Assembly (NCBI RefSeq): GCF_037038585.1
Contig: NC_092520.1
Coordinates: forward strand, 13,771,001-13,835,000
Length of the DNA: 64,000 nt
DNA from: Patagioenas fasciata
Lineage: Eukaryota > Chordata > Aves > Columbiformes > Columbidae
Reading direction: 5' to 3'
Below the pieces are notes generated by a model. It worked only from the letters and a program-made list of their open reading frames with translations. It made no database searches and was not told the origin of the DNA. A program made the position numbers and the translations under genes. Shown here piece by piece: positions 49,401 to 62,300 of this stretch (positions within the stretch are counted from its first letter, which is position 1; each line of letters begins with the position of its first letter).

Positions 49401-51213
49401 AGTTTCTGTCTGCTTAAGGGCAGAATATAAGCAACATCCAGTTGTTCTTTTTGTTGAACTCATGCAACGATTTAACTTTTTAGATCTTTCACTGTGCTTG
49501 AAGAAGGGGTTAATGCAGACCTAGGTCATAGGTTATGAGAAAGGCAATGGTGGGAAGTGCAGGAAAAAAAAATGTGAGCAGAGAATTTAAAAATGAAGAT
49601 TTGTTTGCAGAGAGATCCAGCACAGAGAAATTTTAGCATCAACTTTGCTACTTTTTCAGTTTTCATTGAAATCTGGCAAAGGTTTTTTTCTTATATATGT
49701 GTTTCAATTAAAAGAGAAACACACCCTTTCTTTGAGCAAAGAACAGGCCATCCAGGTGCTCAACCCTTCTTAAGAAGAAAACTTGAATAAGACAGTCAGC
49801 ATACCCAGCCTGTCCCTTGCATTTTGTAAGATTAAACCTCATGCATTCTTGCAAATAGCTGTAATCATTTGTGAAGATGGCACATATAGGTGCATGCTGT
49901 GCCCTCTGGCATAGTGTCTGTGGAAAATATGTTGTATTTCTAAGTCCTTTCTCCAAATATTCCCACTTTTTTTATTTTTTTTTTCCACTCACACATTCAA
50001 TTTTAGTGAGCCATCTGTTTTCAACCTGCTTAAGGTTATACTTCAGCCTTTAATGACAGAGGACATCAAGTGCCAAGGTCCTTATTTTATTGCAAAAGAT
50101 GACACACAGACCCTCTTTAAAGTGATTCCAAATAATCTAAAGCACCTGCTTGGATGGTTTCAAAAGCAGCCTGAAGTTATCAAGCTTCTACTGCAGAGCT
50201 TGATAACATTTCATCCTCTTCTAACAGGTTAATCTTTTTAAAAGGCCTCTCTCTGAGGTTCTTTAACTTCATAAATGCTCCTTTTTACCTGCTTCAAAGC
50301 TAGGAAATAATTTTTTTTAATATGAAAATTGCATACAAAATTGTCTTAATTTGTCTTGACAGGTGCAAGCTGTTGCGTGACCCAACAGAATCTCTTCCTT
50401 ATAAATGCGTAACATAATTTTTGACATTTTTACGCTCCAGACTGAGACATCCTTAAATAGGTGATGCTTTAAAATCTTGAATCTTTCTTATTTCTGGAAA
50501 AGAGACTCAATCAAAATACTGTAGACCTTCAAATCAGGAATCTGATCTTAATTTTGCAGTGTTTGCAACTGCTGGAATAGCTTTAATAAGTACCCCAGTG
50601 AGTTTGGGCTGCCTTCCACTTCCCAAGCTTTGGATATAGGAACTTTTTATATAGGGCAACTTTCTGAGGCACAGTTAAATAAACTCCCTGAGTGTCTGGG
50701 GGTCAGTTTCCACAGTGGAGTCTTCTCCTCTGATACCCTGAGATGCATGAGGGATTCTGCTGACCTGGAGACAAACTGCTGGCCGGGACAGATTGGGCTG
50801 AACCTTTCTTTCTCTCAGCTTAGAGACGTGGTCCGTGTGTGCAGAAGACCTGTGCTTCGGCACTGCCTGTTGGGTCCCAAGTGCCTGTCACAGTAAGAAG
50901 GCCTTGTAACTCGGTGAGTGGCAGTAAAAAGTGTTGTCTGCGTAGTATTAGATTGCTTCTATAGGTTTTGTACACGCAAAAGGCTAGTTTGATTTTGAGT
51001 GGATTTCTGAATGGGTCTTATTTCCTTAGATTTTGAACTCTGATTTCTGCCTGTGTATAGTTATCTCACAGAGAAACAAAATCCAAGTAGGCACCATTCA
51101 GTATCTTTAGACACTTTACATCTCTTTACAGTGTTGTCTTTCACTTATCCATGGGGAGATAGCTCCTCAGCAGAAGCTAAACTCTCAATAGAAATACCTC
51201 TGCTGTACAGAAA
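43489..51213. other. Non-coding stretch, no gene seen
   Basis: No gene is recognised. The longest frame is 126 codons (45234-45614, minus), lysine-rich and unrecognised. Frames at 45913-46321 overlap each other in two phases. A perfect 11-bp hairpin lies at 50176-50207. Confidence 0.6.
50176..50207. repeat. Perfect 11-bp inverted repeat (hairpin)
   Basis: GTTATCAAGCT (50176-50186) and AGCTTGATAAC (50197-50207) are exact reverse complements around a 10-nt loop. The stem is too short for a microRNA precursor, and a stem this size can arise by chance in a window this long. Confidence 0.85.
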
Positions 51214-51362
51214 ATCACAGAATCACAGAATGTCAGGGATTGGAAGGGACCTCAAAAGCTCATCCAGTCCAATCCCCCTGCCGGAGCAGGAACACCCAGA
51301 TGAGGTTACACAGGAAGGTGTCCAGGCGGGTTTGAATGTCTCCAGAGGAGGAGACTCCAAAA
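51214..51362 (-). mobile_element. CR1 LINE 3' end, short copy
   Basis: The low-coordinate end carries the CR1 3'-terminal direct repeat on the minus strand (ATCACAGAATCACAGAAT on the plus strand). This is followed by CR1 3' UTR phrases such as GATTGGAAGGGACCTC, a CATCCAGTCCAATCCCCCTGCC piece and TTTGAATGTCTCCAGAGGAG. The copy stops near GAGACTCC, about 150 bp from its 3' end. It is less diverged from typical Neoaves CR1 wording than the other copies here, so it is probably one of the youngest. It is entirely non-coding. Confidence 0.95.
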
Positions 51363-52055
51363 TATATATTTCTCCACAAAACTTGTAGAGTGCTTTTGTT
51401 AGCATGCCCCAATAATTTCACAGCAAGGATCAAATTCTGTGTTATGCATTGTATGTTCACCCAGAATTCTAAATGAAACTTTTCTCTCTTTTTTTTTATT
51501 TTTTATTTTTTTAGCAGAAACGTCTAATTGGAATGGATGAAATGACATTATTAAATACCAGAATGAAGATCACCAGGGAAATAATCTAACTGCTGATACT
51601 CTAATGTTAACTAAGTGCTTCTAAATAATCAGTAATCAGAAGCCTGAATTAGACTGAGATAGATTGAGCTAAGTGCTTGACTGTTCAAAGTAAGTGCCAG
51701 AGATTTGGTGGAAAGTTCAGTGCAGACAGGGAAAAAAATGTACTATATTAAAATATGCAGGACTAAAGAAATCATGCTTCTATTTTATTATAAGTAAACA
51801 CATTATCTTTTGATATCTCTTGGTCTTTCTTCATGTGAATCATGAATCATGCAGCACTTCAACCCCTGATTAATATTCGTAATTGCTCTCCCTTTTTTGT
51901 TCTTGCAGCTGGCAGATGGAATGCTGCAGATCAGATGGTACCATATCAGTAATGTTTATACTGCTTGTGAACAAATGGTGTTACAGCCTGCACATTCATT
52001 CCCTTTTATCCATACACAACTGGAACAAGGTGCAACAATCAAGACGTTTTACTTC

Positions 52056-52072
52056 TTTTTTTTTTTTTTTTT
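52056..52072. repeat. Poly-T tract with pyrimidine tail
   Basis: Seventeen T are followed by a CCTTTTCTTTTTCTTTCC-type pyrimidine tail to about 52090. This is low-complexity sequence. Confidence 0.9.
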
Positions 52073-53732
52073 CCTTTTCTTTTTCTTTCCTGTCTCTGTG
52101 GTCTTAACCCTGATGGGAGGAGACAATAGGACATGGACTGTGAGCCAATTTCTGTAATGCCAAGCACTTTGCAGCGACAAGGAGGTCTGGCAATCTTACA
52201 GGACCTGCCAGAGAAATGCATCTTTTCCACCAAGTTGGGCCATGGATTTCTTAGTGGAAGTGTTGATCGTTTCTATGCTTTTCCATGCCAGTTCTAATCA
52301 GGGTCAACATACAATGAATCCAGAAGAAACAGCATCATATTAGTAAGAAGCTGAGCAATAATATCTAATTAGTTGAAAAGTGAATGAAGGATCAATAATT
52401 TATTCTTTTTGCTAGGGATGAACAATGAGTTCTCTAAAGGAAAGAATCCTGATCACTCTAGATGTCGTAAGCTGTCCAGATCTTTCTGTTTCTTGTATTT
52501 TAGTGCTTATTTGGTCAAACTACCGTCCAGGTGAAAAAATGACTTTTTTCACTAACATCAATGCAAACTCTATTTTGATATGAAAAGCAAAAATCACCTT
52601 TCTCTGTCATGACTGTTGGCAAACCCAGTTAATAAATGAAACAGAAGAGTGACTAGTTCATTTTATAATGTCAACTTTGGTTTGTTGATGCTCAAATTAG
52701 ATTACATACTTTGTGTGGTCAGCATTACTATCATAATGTATGTTTGCAAATAAAATATTTGAGCCTAAGAAAAGGCATTATGCTATGTGTAATTCAGTTG
52801 ATTTTTGGACACAGGAAGGTTTGTGTGTTTTTCAGTTAGACTTGTAGGAAGATATGTGTTTTCTCGAGCGCTGTGTAGAACTTGTAATTGCACTATCCCA
52901 TGAAAGCACCAGAGTCTGACCTACATAAGAGAAATGGTCAAAATTTGGGGCTCTGCTTTGAATATTCCTCTTGTTGGAAGAATGTAGTTGATGAATTAAA
53001 TTACCTCATCTGATTACTTAGATGTGACTATAAAAACAAGAAAAAAGATGTATATTATCGCAGGTTATGACACCAGTACAAAGCACTGCAGCAGCGCCCC
53101 AAGCTCAGACGTCGTAAGAGCTCATCAGTTATTTCTCTGAAATGTTTTGGGACTTTGGCATTAAAAGGACTCTGCAATTACAAGAATGATGTCAATATGC
53201 AGGAATTCCAAGAAGTGCGTATTGGAGAACATCCAGTGAAACTACTGGATGTGATGCTACAAGATGTCCTTTTAATTGCCAGGAATATTCTGAATGTGTT
53301 TCCATTTAGGATCCATCAGTTCCACCCTGGCTGCAGCCTTGGGTGTCAATACAAAGCAACACAAACTCTTCCAGTGGTAAGGTGGAAGTCTAAGCAGGTT
53401 CCCACACTGACATTTCCTTTTCGTATAGTTACAACTTATTTGTATTGAAACTGTATCTCAGATTATGTTATCATTCTCACTATTAATAGTGAAGGGACTC
53501 AAGCTGCAAGTCTCTGTTTACAATTCTCAGATGTGCCAACGGTTCATTCTTTCCAGTGCTGTAGCTGTCACTGAGATTGCATTTTTGCTGCATTATTTGT
53601 CACAATGCTAAAGTCTTATAGTTGCTGCATAGTTTTGTGAAATGTTTTATGTATTCCGTATTGGAAACCAAAACATTGTGGGGTTGCATGCTGTACCAGC
53701 ACCTTCTTATTTTGAACAAAATTACCTCATCC

Positions 53733-53753
53733 TTTTTTTTTTTTTTTTTTTTT
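53733..53753. repeat. Poly-T homopolymer (21 nt)
   Basis: Twenty-one T in a row. No AATAAA lies just upstream on the minus strand, so a retrocopy tail is not supported. Confidence 0.92.
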
Positions 53754-56700
53754 CCTCCATTATCTACAATGATTATAATTAAATTGCTTAGCTTGGAATA
53801 AAACTCTGTCATGTGTTTCTTGTAGCTAGTGGGGTAGAGATTTTTATTTTTTATTTGATTTACCACCTGATGTACACAGGGCCCAATTTTCCCTCTGGCA
53901 ATACGTGACAGATATAACAAAGTTCACATTCCAGGCAGGATTGAGGCTAAAAACAAAGGTATATTAGAGAAACTGTCCAATACAAATTGGTGCAGTTCTT
54001 GCAGGACATCAAATCAACAAGCTTAACATCTGAAAACCAGGATTTGTTTCCCATTTCAAGCATCTCATCATCGCTGTTCTTTAGCATCTGAACTCTCAGT
54101 GAACTGTGTGCTCTAATAGCCTTCATCTTCATTACAGGATAATATACTGTGTAAGTGTAAATCAGTAATTAGATGTTAGTGCTCTTGAAGTGTGATTTAC
54201 TAGGAGGAAGTTAAATTCTAGTAAAACAAATACACTTCTACTTGAATGCTGACAGAAAATGAGTAGAGCATCTCATCATTCCTTATATCTTTAAGAAGTG
54301 GCTTCCCAATGAAATCAGCTACTTTAAATATCTAGATCTCTACCTCAAGACTTATTTGATATTTCATTATCATATGAATTACATTTTAGCTCAGCAAGTT
54401 TAGACATAAGACTTGGGTATTAAGTACGATGTGAAAAATTGACTAGGGGAATTATAAAGATACTAGTATCTCAGAATTTTGTTTGCTTTTATTGATCACT
54501 GCAATCTAGCTGATGTGTCAGCAGCCAAAAAGCATTCTGAGAAAGCTGATATATTAAAAATGATACAACCTTTTATCTAGATTTATATTAGATGCAATCA
54601 GGTGACACACCACTGTGATCTACTTTGTAACTTTCAAAATTGGTTATGTCAAAATCAAAGGAAATTGAACTGAATAATATTCATATTTCAGTGCTAGTTG
54701 TGCTTATTTATTCTGTTATTTACTGTGATATGGTCCCTAACATGCATTCTGAATGAAAGCCTAGAGACTTATAACTGCCCTAAAAAATGAAGTTTTCCAA
54801 CAGAAAATTGTCTGCACTTAAGTATAGTGTATGCTTAGGTGATACAAAACCGTTGCACCACCCTACCTATCATACTTGGCTTTATACAGTTTTTATTGAA
54901 TTGTATCCTGAGTAATACTGGGAAAAATTACTTTTAACAGATCTGACTGTGGTAGGATTTTTTGTAATCTTGACTAGTTTAAATGGGATTTATCTGAAAC
55001 CTTACGTATCATGTAATAATCTGCGTGGGATCTTTGGTTAAAACAAAATCATCTCATGTTGTCTAAATTACATATGCTAAAAAGGATTTTTAGTTATTAA
55101 AAATGCATTTAAGGTTGGTAAAATTAATAGCAGAAAATGACTGAGGATTTCAAAGTGTTATTTAACAAAGAGGTAGAATAAATCCCAACAATGTCTAAAT
55201 TAGCACTGTGTTTGCTGCTAAAAGTTTCAATTTTATCTGGCAGAAAACACGTGAGGCAGGGGGACAAATGGGCATGTAGATACAAACCTCTTCCTTGCTC
55301 TGAACAGGGTAAGCACTGAAGAGGGGTGGTCCAGGGAGAGATGGCTTTCAGGGAGAGATGGACTCAAATTCATATTCTGACACAAATTTCCCCTGAGGTA
55401 AGCAGGGGAAGACCAGCAATCCTAGATCTGAAAAAAAAGGGTTTGTTTTCATTTTCAGTGAGTCATAAAATCACAAGGGCTTTTGTAGACCCGAGGAGAT
55501 GCTTGTGCTCTACATCTCCTACTTTCCTAAATGGGATTTATTGAACTTTTTTTTGTTTTATAGCATATTCTGAAGTCACAGAAAACACAGTAAAGATGAT
55601 GTTTATTTCCCTTCAGCAGTCTGGAGACAAAGATCATTGCACAGGGCAACCCAACAGCGTCTCTCAGGATTGTCCTTGAAACCTCTGGAGGAACGAAGAA
55701 GGTAGAGAAAGGAACAATACACATAAGGAAACACATTAAAAAAACACACCAAACACAAAAAGGCACAGTTTCTGGCTGTGTCTCTTTCAAAATAACACTG
55801 TGAGTAAGAGAAGATGGATGGAAAAGTGATAATAAAATAGTGAAATGACAGTCAAGTAAAGAAGATGCATTCTTACCCAGGACTCATTGTGGGGACCTAC
55901 ATGTCTGGAAACCCAGGACTCATTGGGTTCTTCTGCTTCTATCTTCTACCTTCACCTTCTGCTTTGGTGACACTGCATTTTTTGAGGCAGATGAAACACA
56001 ATCCTTAAGAAAGCCTGATGTGAGAGGAGTGAGTGCCTGGATATTGTTTCTTTTAGACCTCTGGACCTGCCTGTTTTTTTCAAGACGAAACCTTCAGTAG
56101 CAAAGCTGGTCTCAAACTTCTGCACCAGGTTACTTCCTGCCTTTCACCTTTTCCTCTGAAAAAGCTCATTTATTTTCTATGCTAACCTCTATTCTTCTTC
56201 ACTTTGGACCTCAGAAAACGCTCAGAACACATTTGACTTTCTTTTTCAGCTCAGCTCTCTTTCCGCTATTGTCTTGTAATTTTAATATGTGTCAAATACA
56301 TAAAGAGAAGAATACTTTTTTCCCATTGCTTCTGTTAACTGCTTATTCCATTGTAGGTAAGGATTGTCTTAAAGAAAAAAAGTCACTAATGCATCCGATA
56401 TACAAATATTTTTTCTGCATTTATATATTTTGAATATCAATTTCCAGCAATATTTCAGAAAGGACAGTAAAGAAATCTAATGTTGCTGCCCAGTCAAACT
56501 CTCCTTCTGACATCTAGTCTGTCTTTTGCGCTAGTGACTGCTACAGGATGAACATACATCAGGTTAGCCAGCTCCATCTCTCCAGTGCAGCAAGGTGGGC
56601 TTTAATCCACAGTTTATATAAGTCCCCCTGCTCTGTCAAAAGCCTTTTTTCTATTATCTCTAATAGCCCATAGCCTCTCGCTGTGCTCCCTTGCTTTTCT

Positions 56701-59465
56701 TCCCTATTGCCACTTTCAGATTGAATGTCTGATCTTCAGTTGCATGATCCTGACCACAATATCCCAGTGGCTTTTTTAACTTCTGTTTCTCCTGCTCACT
56801 CCCTCTCATGTTGCTGACATATTGCACCTCCAGAACGAAGGGAGATTTATCACGATTGTGCTACACTTCTTCCAAATCAGCCTTTCTTTGAGAGCAGAAC
56901 AAGTGCTGCCTTCCATTTAACACTTCTGGCCCTTGCCCAATTTTCAGTATCTAGTGGGAGGAATTTTATATTTGAAAAGTGATGCTTGTGTATGCTGCCA
57001 GAATTAAAGACCTTCTGTATTCAAGGTAAAGCTCAAGCAGTCTCTGCTCAGGTATTCCTGTCCTGCCTTACCAATGCTTCCTGAGAAACTACAAGTTGCG
57101 TAAACCCATTTGTTCCCTGACCTTTACAAAGACAGGAAGCCATTCTAGAAACAATAGAAAGTGACCATTGTCTTATTTATAACAGACTATAAAAGGATAA
57201 AAAATATACTCCGTTGAAGCTATATAAAACAGTCAATGGCCCATAAAGCCAGTTCACAGAGCTGAAGCCTGTGATATTCTCTGCAAAAGGGACATTTGGG
57301 TCAGTTCCTGCTGTGGAGGAGCTGAATGGATTCCACACAGAAGGTGGTACTGTTCAGGAGGAGAAGAACAGGTTTTTTGCTTTTAAGTGGCCTAGATTGA
57401 ACAGAAAATGACAGGTAAGGGTTTCTGAGAAGGCTGTGCTTAAGGGATGGTTCTGCAGGATTGGCCTTAGGTACCAAACCTCTGGACAGTTAGCGGTGAG
57501 GCTGATGCATTCCAGACAAATGAGAGATGAAGAGGTTAGAAGTAGATGTGGAAGACAAGAATGATCTTAAAGACTATCCTGGGAAATACCTTAGTAGTAA
57601 TTTTCTCTTCTAAGGTGCAGGCCAATAAGAAGCTTTACTTGCTAGTCTGAAAAAGCGCTATAAGTGGAGCTTTGGAGTTGGACAGACATTCACAAAAGGA
57701 TTAATAGTTGGAGACAAGAAACCAACATGCACAACATGGATGGAGAAAGTGCGGACTGTGAATACTGCCTGGAGGGAAAGGTCTAAGTCCAGGTGAAATT
57801 GCTTTCCTTAATATTTCCCAAGTATTTCCTAGACTGCTTTATTCAGTACTGTAGATTTATGCACCATTTTGAAGGCCATGCCACTTTTTCCAGCTGTCTC
57901 TCAAGTAAGTGAAGTTGTTTTGCTCCTACCCAGTACTAGAGCTGTGAAGATGAAGCTGTTCCTGGTGCAGGTGAGTGCGGCTCCATAGTGTTACTTTCCA
58001 GGAGAGCTTGTCACAACAGGACATCACAGGGGTGCCAGATTGCCCAAATGAAACTGCCTTTTTGTTTACCCCATGTACTTTATTTATTTGGTTCCCATTC
58101 TGCTACTGTAAGCCATGGTTTGTGCAGAGATAACACAAGACTCTGCATTCACCCTAAAATACTTTTCTACTTGTTAGGCATGGAAGAGAGGCAGATGGTA
58201 CAATCATATTTTTGTCTTGTAGTAGAGGGTGAGTGCAACAGGGCCAGAGGGTTTTTACGGATGTGACTATGGCTGAAAAGTCTTGTCTATGTACTCTGCG
58301 ATCCTAGTGACTTCAATTTTACATCTGTGAAGCATTACTGATTGCAACTGTTATTTCCTAATTCACATCATTGTAAAGTAGATCAGAACATGAGATATGC
58401 AGTTGAGATGTAGGACGTCAGTCACATCTTCATGGCATCCTGGGTGGCTGAGAAAAGGCTTTATGCTGATGGAGTTCCACTGAAATGAGAACAAAGCTTC
58501 TGGAGATCAGAGCTGTCCTCAGCACATTGCACAGCATGGTCTCTTCCTTCATCCAACATCAGTGATTTCCAAAGTACAACTACAAAGGAAATTTAAATCA
58601 TATGATTGCAGGAGGAGATTGAACATGTACACATATTACAGTCCTGTGAATGACATCATCATTTACTGAAATGATCCATTAATGATCTGATTTAAGTACA
58701 GCAGCATTTTACCCCTCCCCAGAATGGAAATGAGACAGTGATAGATGCTCTTCCATACTGCAAAATATGACTAAAATCAACTTCAACTGACACACACTGC
58801 TGGGGTAACCCTTCACATCCAAAGTCTGGTCTTTGTTTTGTGTTCTTCAAAATTTATCTGAAATGAGAGGTGAAGAAATGGGATTCTGGGAGTTGCTGAG
58901 AGCAGAAGACATGTCTATCGAGGCTCCCAAAATCACATTTTTGGCCCATTTCTGACAGGTCTGCTCTGTTTAGTGCTCTTATTAGTGGACCTGTTAACAA
59001 AATACTGATATGGGATATATATTTTTTCCTTCAAGAGAAAAAGCTTTTGCATTTTGTGTTAGAAATGAGACATGTTAAACTGTTGTTCATTTTGCACTGG
59101 AGCTGCCACATCTGCAGCTGGAACAGTGCCAAGTGTCTGATGGAAGGATAAGCAGATGGACTTCTAACCTTTACAAAGGGTATATTACAGCAAAGCAAAT
59201 GGGAATTAAATTAGTAAAGCCATTCACTCAGTCATTTTATGCGAAAATGAGGAAAGTTCAGGCATATCTTTGTATTTGAAACAGTTCTGTGCCCATCTTT
59301 CTCTAGCTCTACTTTCTTTTCATGAGAGGAAAAGAGGAGTTCCTCTGCCCCAGTGGTGCCATAGCACAAAAGTAAAAATTCATTATTTTGTTCCAGACAC
59401 AAACATCCTCAGTGGGATTTTAAGAAAACACTAGACTGGAATGTAGGATTCAAATAACTGAAAAG

Positions 59466-60016
59466 TATTATGGTTAACCTCAGTAGGCAGCTAACCCTCA
59501 CCCAGCTGCTCACTCATTCTCCCCTGGTGAGACACAGGAGAAAATAGGAAGGGTAAAAGTGAGAAAATTCGTGGTTTGAGATAAAGATATCACTTATTAA
59601 AGCAAAGCAAAAGTTGCGCACACAAGTGAAGCAAAACAAGGGATTCATTCAACGCTTCCCATGGGCAGGCAGGTGTTCAGCCATCTTCAGGAAAGCCAGG
59701 CTCCATCACACATAATGTTGACTTGGAAAGACAAACACCATAATTCTGAATGTCCCCTCCTTCCTTCTTCTTCCCCCAAAATATATACTGAGCATGATGT
59801 CATATGGTATGGAAAATCCCTTTGGTCAGTTGGAGTCAGCTATCCCAGCTGTATCCCCTCCCAAATCCTTGTGCACCCCCAGCCACCTTGCTCGTGGGGT
59901 GGTGTGGGGAGCAGAAAAGGCCTTGACTCTGTAAGCACTGCTCAGGAGTAACTAAAACATCCCTGTGTTATCAACACTGTTTTCAGCACAAATCCAAAAC
60001 GTAGGCCCATACTAAC
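59466..60016 (-). mobile_element. Solo LTR, 3' (larger) part, split by a CR1 insertion
   Basis: This matches, phrase by phrase, an LTR that I know to be repeated in bird genomes. Examples on the plus strand are GGTTAACCTCAGTAGGCAGC, a GGGCAGGCAGGTGTTCAGCC piece, CATATGGTATGGAAAATCCC and a TTATCAACACTGTTTTCAGC piece. It lies on the minus strand. A TATA-like motif falls at about 59781-59786 beside a TGATGTCA word. The outer end near 59466 has lost the canonical terminal dinucleotide (TATTATGG on the plus strand where TGTTGTGG is expected). The match ends near 60010-60020, where CR1 sequence begins, and resumes at 62653. The LTR is probably ERVL-like, from its 5' start and duplication size. Confidence 0.82.
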
Positions 60017-60025
60017 AAATAAGCA

Positions 60026-60769
60026 GTGATCAATGGCTACAGGCTGTTCAGAAGAGACAGGCAAGGAAGGAAGGGTGGAGGGCTTGCCCTCTGCATCAAG
60101 AGATGGATAGAGTGTGAAGACCTGTCTCCGAAGAATAGCCACAAGCAGGTTGAAAGTTTATGGTTGAAAATCGGAGACCAAGGCAACATAGGAAACCTCA
60201 TCATTGGTGTTCACTGCAGGCTGCCCAATCAGCGGGAGATTATTGATGAAGCCTTCCTACTACAGCTACAGGAGGCATTGCGCTTGGAGGGTCTTGTCCT
60301 GCTGGGGGAGTTCAACCTCTCTGATATCTGCTGGAAAAGTAGCACAGTGAGCTGCAAGCAGTCCAAGAGACTCTTGGAATGCTTTGACGACAACTTCCTA
60401 AGTCAGGTAATAGACAGCCCTACCAGGGGAGATGCAATACTGGACCTCATGGTCACCACTGCAAGTGAGCTAATTGGTGATGTCAAGATTGGAGGCAGCC
60501 TGTGCTGCAGTGACAATGCATTGGTGGAGTTTGCAGTCCTGAGGGATGCAGGACAGGCAAAGAGTAAAGTCGTGACCCTGAATTTTAGGAAAGCCAAATT
60601 CCAGCTCTACATTAGTCAACAGGACCTCCTGGGAAACTGCCCTCAGGGACAGAGAGCAGAAAAGAGCTGGCAGATCTTTAAGGACACTTTCCATCAAGCA
60701 CAAGAGCTCTCGATCCTCACGTGTAAGAAATTGTGTGAGGAGGGCAAGGAACCGGCATGGCTGAGTTGA
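60026..60769 (+). pseudogene. CR1 ORF2 endonuclease domain remnant
   Basis: A 247-codon open frame. It has no true start, because the copy is truncated within ORF2, and the first in-frame codon with start potential is GTG. It covers most of the apurinic/apyrimidinic-type endonuclease that nicks target DNA for CR1 retrotransposition. It begins at a conserved GYRLFRRDRQGR stretch (residues 4-15) and contains LLGEFNLSDICW (92-103) and CSDNALVEF (161-169). Family members have GDFN and SDH at these sites. Here the Asp is Glu and the catalytic His is Asn, so the enzyme would be inactive. The frame ends at a stop just after PAWLS, and the rest of ORF2 continues in other frames. Confidence 0.93.
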
Positions 60770-62300
60770 GACCTGCCTTAAATGGTAAGAAGGAAATGCA
60801 CAGGTGGTGGAAGCAGCTACAGGTAACCTGGGAAGAGTGTAGGGACACTGCCCGGTGGGGCAGAGATGGGGTCAGGAATCCAAGGTGTAGCTGAAGCTGA
60901 ACTTGGCAAGGAATGCAAAGAATAACAAGAAGGGTTTCTACAGGTATGTCAGCCAGAAAAGGAAGGTCAAGGAAGTGTGTACCCCCAATGAGAAAGACTG
61001 GTAAACTGGTAACAATGGACAAGGAGAAGGCTGAGGTAATCAACAACTTATTTGCCTCAGTCTTTCCGCACTTCTCAAGCGGAAAATGAACTGCAAGACA
61101 GGGACTGGGTGAGCTAAGTCCCTCCAACTGTGAGTGATGATCAGGTTCATGACCACTTAAGGAACCTGAACATACCTAAGTCTATGGAACTTGATGAGAT
61201 GCATCCCAGATTCCTGAGGGAATTGGCTGATGTAGTTGCCAAGCCACTCTCCATGATGTTTAAAAGTCATGGCAGTCAGATGAAGTCTCTGGCGACTGTA
61301 AAAAAGTAAACATCACACCCATTTTAAAAAAGGGTAGAAAGGGGAGCTCTGGGAACTACTGACCTGTCGACCTCACTTCTGTGTCTGGGAAGAGCATGGA
61401 ACAGATCCTCCTAGAAGGCATGCTAAGGCACATAGAGGACAGGGAGGTGATTCAAGACAGCCAGCACGGCTTCACCAAGGGCAAGTCCTGCTTGCCCAAC
61501 ATAGTGGACTTCTATAATGGAGTAATTACATCAGTGGACAAAGGAAGGGCTATGGATGTCTATCTGGGCTTCCCCTCAACACAGTCCCCAAAAACATCCT
61601 TCTCTCTAAATTGGAGAGCTATGGATGTGATGCGTGGACTCTTTGGAGGATGAGGAATTGACTGGGTGATCACACCCAGAGAGTGGTGGTCAATGGCACT
61701 GATAGCACGTGGTGTTCCTCAGGGGTCTGTACTTGGACCAGTACTATTTAATATCTTCATCAATGACACAGTGGGATCAAGTGCACCCTCAGCAAGTTTG
61801 TGGATAACACCAAGCTGAGTGGTGCAGTTGACATGCCTGAGGGATGGGATGCCATCCAGAGGGACCTGGACAAGCTCGAGAAGTAGGCCCATGTGAATCT
61901 CATGAGGTTCAACAAGGCCAAGTGCAAGGTCCTGCACCTGGGTCAGGTCAACCCCCCGTATCAATACAGGCTGGGGGATGAAGGTATTGAGAGAGGACTT
62001 GAGAGGACTAGTGGATGAAAAGTTGGACATGAGCTGGTGATTTGTGCTTGCAGCCCAGAAGGCCAATTGCATGTTGGGCTGCATCAGAAGGAGCATGGCC
62101 AGTGGGTCGAGGGAGGCGATTCTGCCCCTCTGCTCCGCTCTGGTGTGACCGCACCTGGAGTTCTGTGTCCAGCTCTGGAGCCCCCAGTGCAGGAAAGACA
62201 TGGACCTGTTGGAGAGGAGCCAGAGGAGCCACAGAAATGATCAGAGGCTGGAACAGCTCTGGTGGGAGGACAGGCTCATAGATTTTGGCTTGTTCAGCCT
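60770..62300 (+). pseudogene. CR1 ORF2 reverse transcriptase remnant, frameshifted
   Basis: The reverse transcriptase that copies CR1 RNA at the nicked target is present only as pieces in different frames. The fragment 61381-61653 has [19 protein letters not shown] and [12 protein letters not shown]. Its motif A reads YLGF (61561-61572) where the family has YLDF, so the first catalytic Asp is gone, and the frame degenerates right after. [19 protein letters not shown] (61711-61767) is well preserved. The polymerase motif reads FVDN (61797-61808) in place of FADD, losing the second Asp, and sits one frame away from GVPQ. There is no possibility of activity. Confidence 0.92.

Larger units (their letters stand above)
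51363..59465. other. Non-coding stretch, no gene seen
   Basis: No gene is recognised. Frames reach 106 codons (53600-53920, minus, through the poly-T tract) and 97 codons (53155-53448, plus), both unrecognised. Homopolymer T runs lie at 52056-52072 and 53733-53753. A short ACCCAGGACTCATTG direct repeat occurs twice near 55875 and 55911. Confidence 0.6.

Noticed and set aside
26806..53753. Poly-T runs (26806, 43469, 52056, 53733) as poly-A tails of minus-strand processed pseudogenes
   Set aside because: No AATAAA signal lies just upstream on the minus strand, and the adjacent sequence shows no recognisable cDNA-like body.
55875..55926. ACCCAGGACTCATTG occurring twice, possible target duplication
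   Set aside because: The 21 bases between the copies show no element; it looks like a small local duplication.
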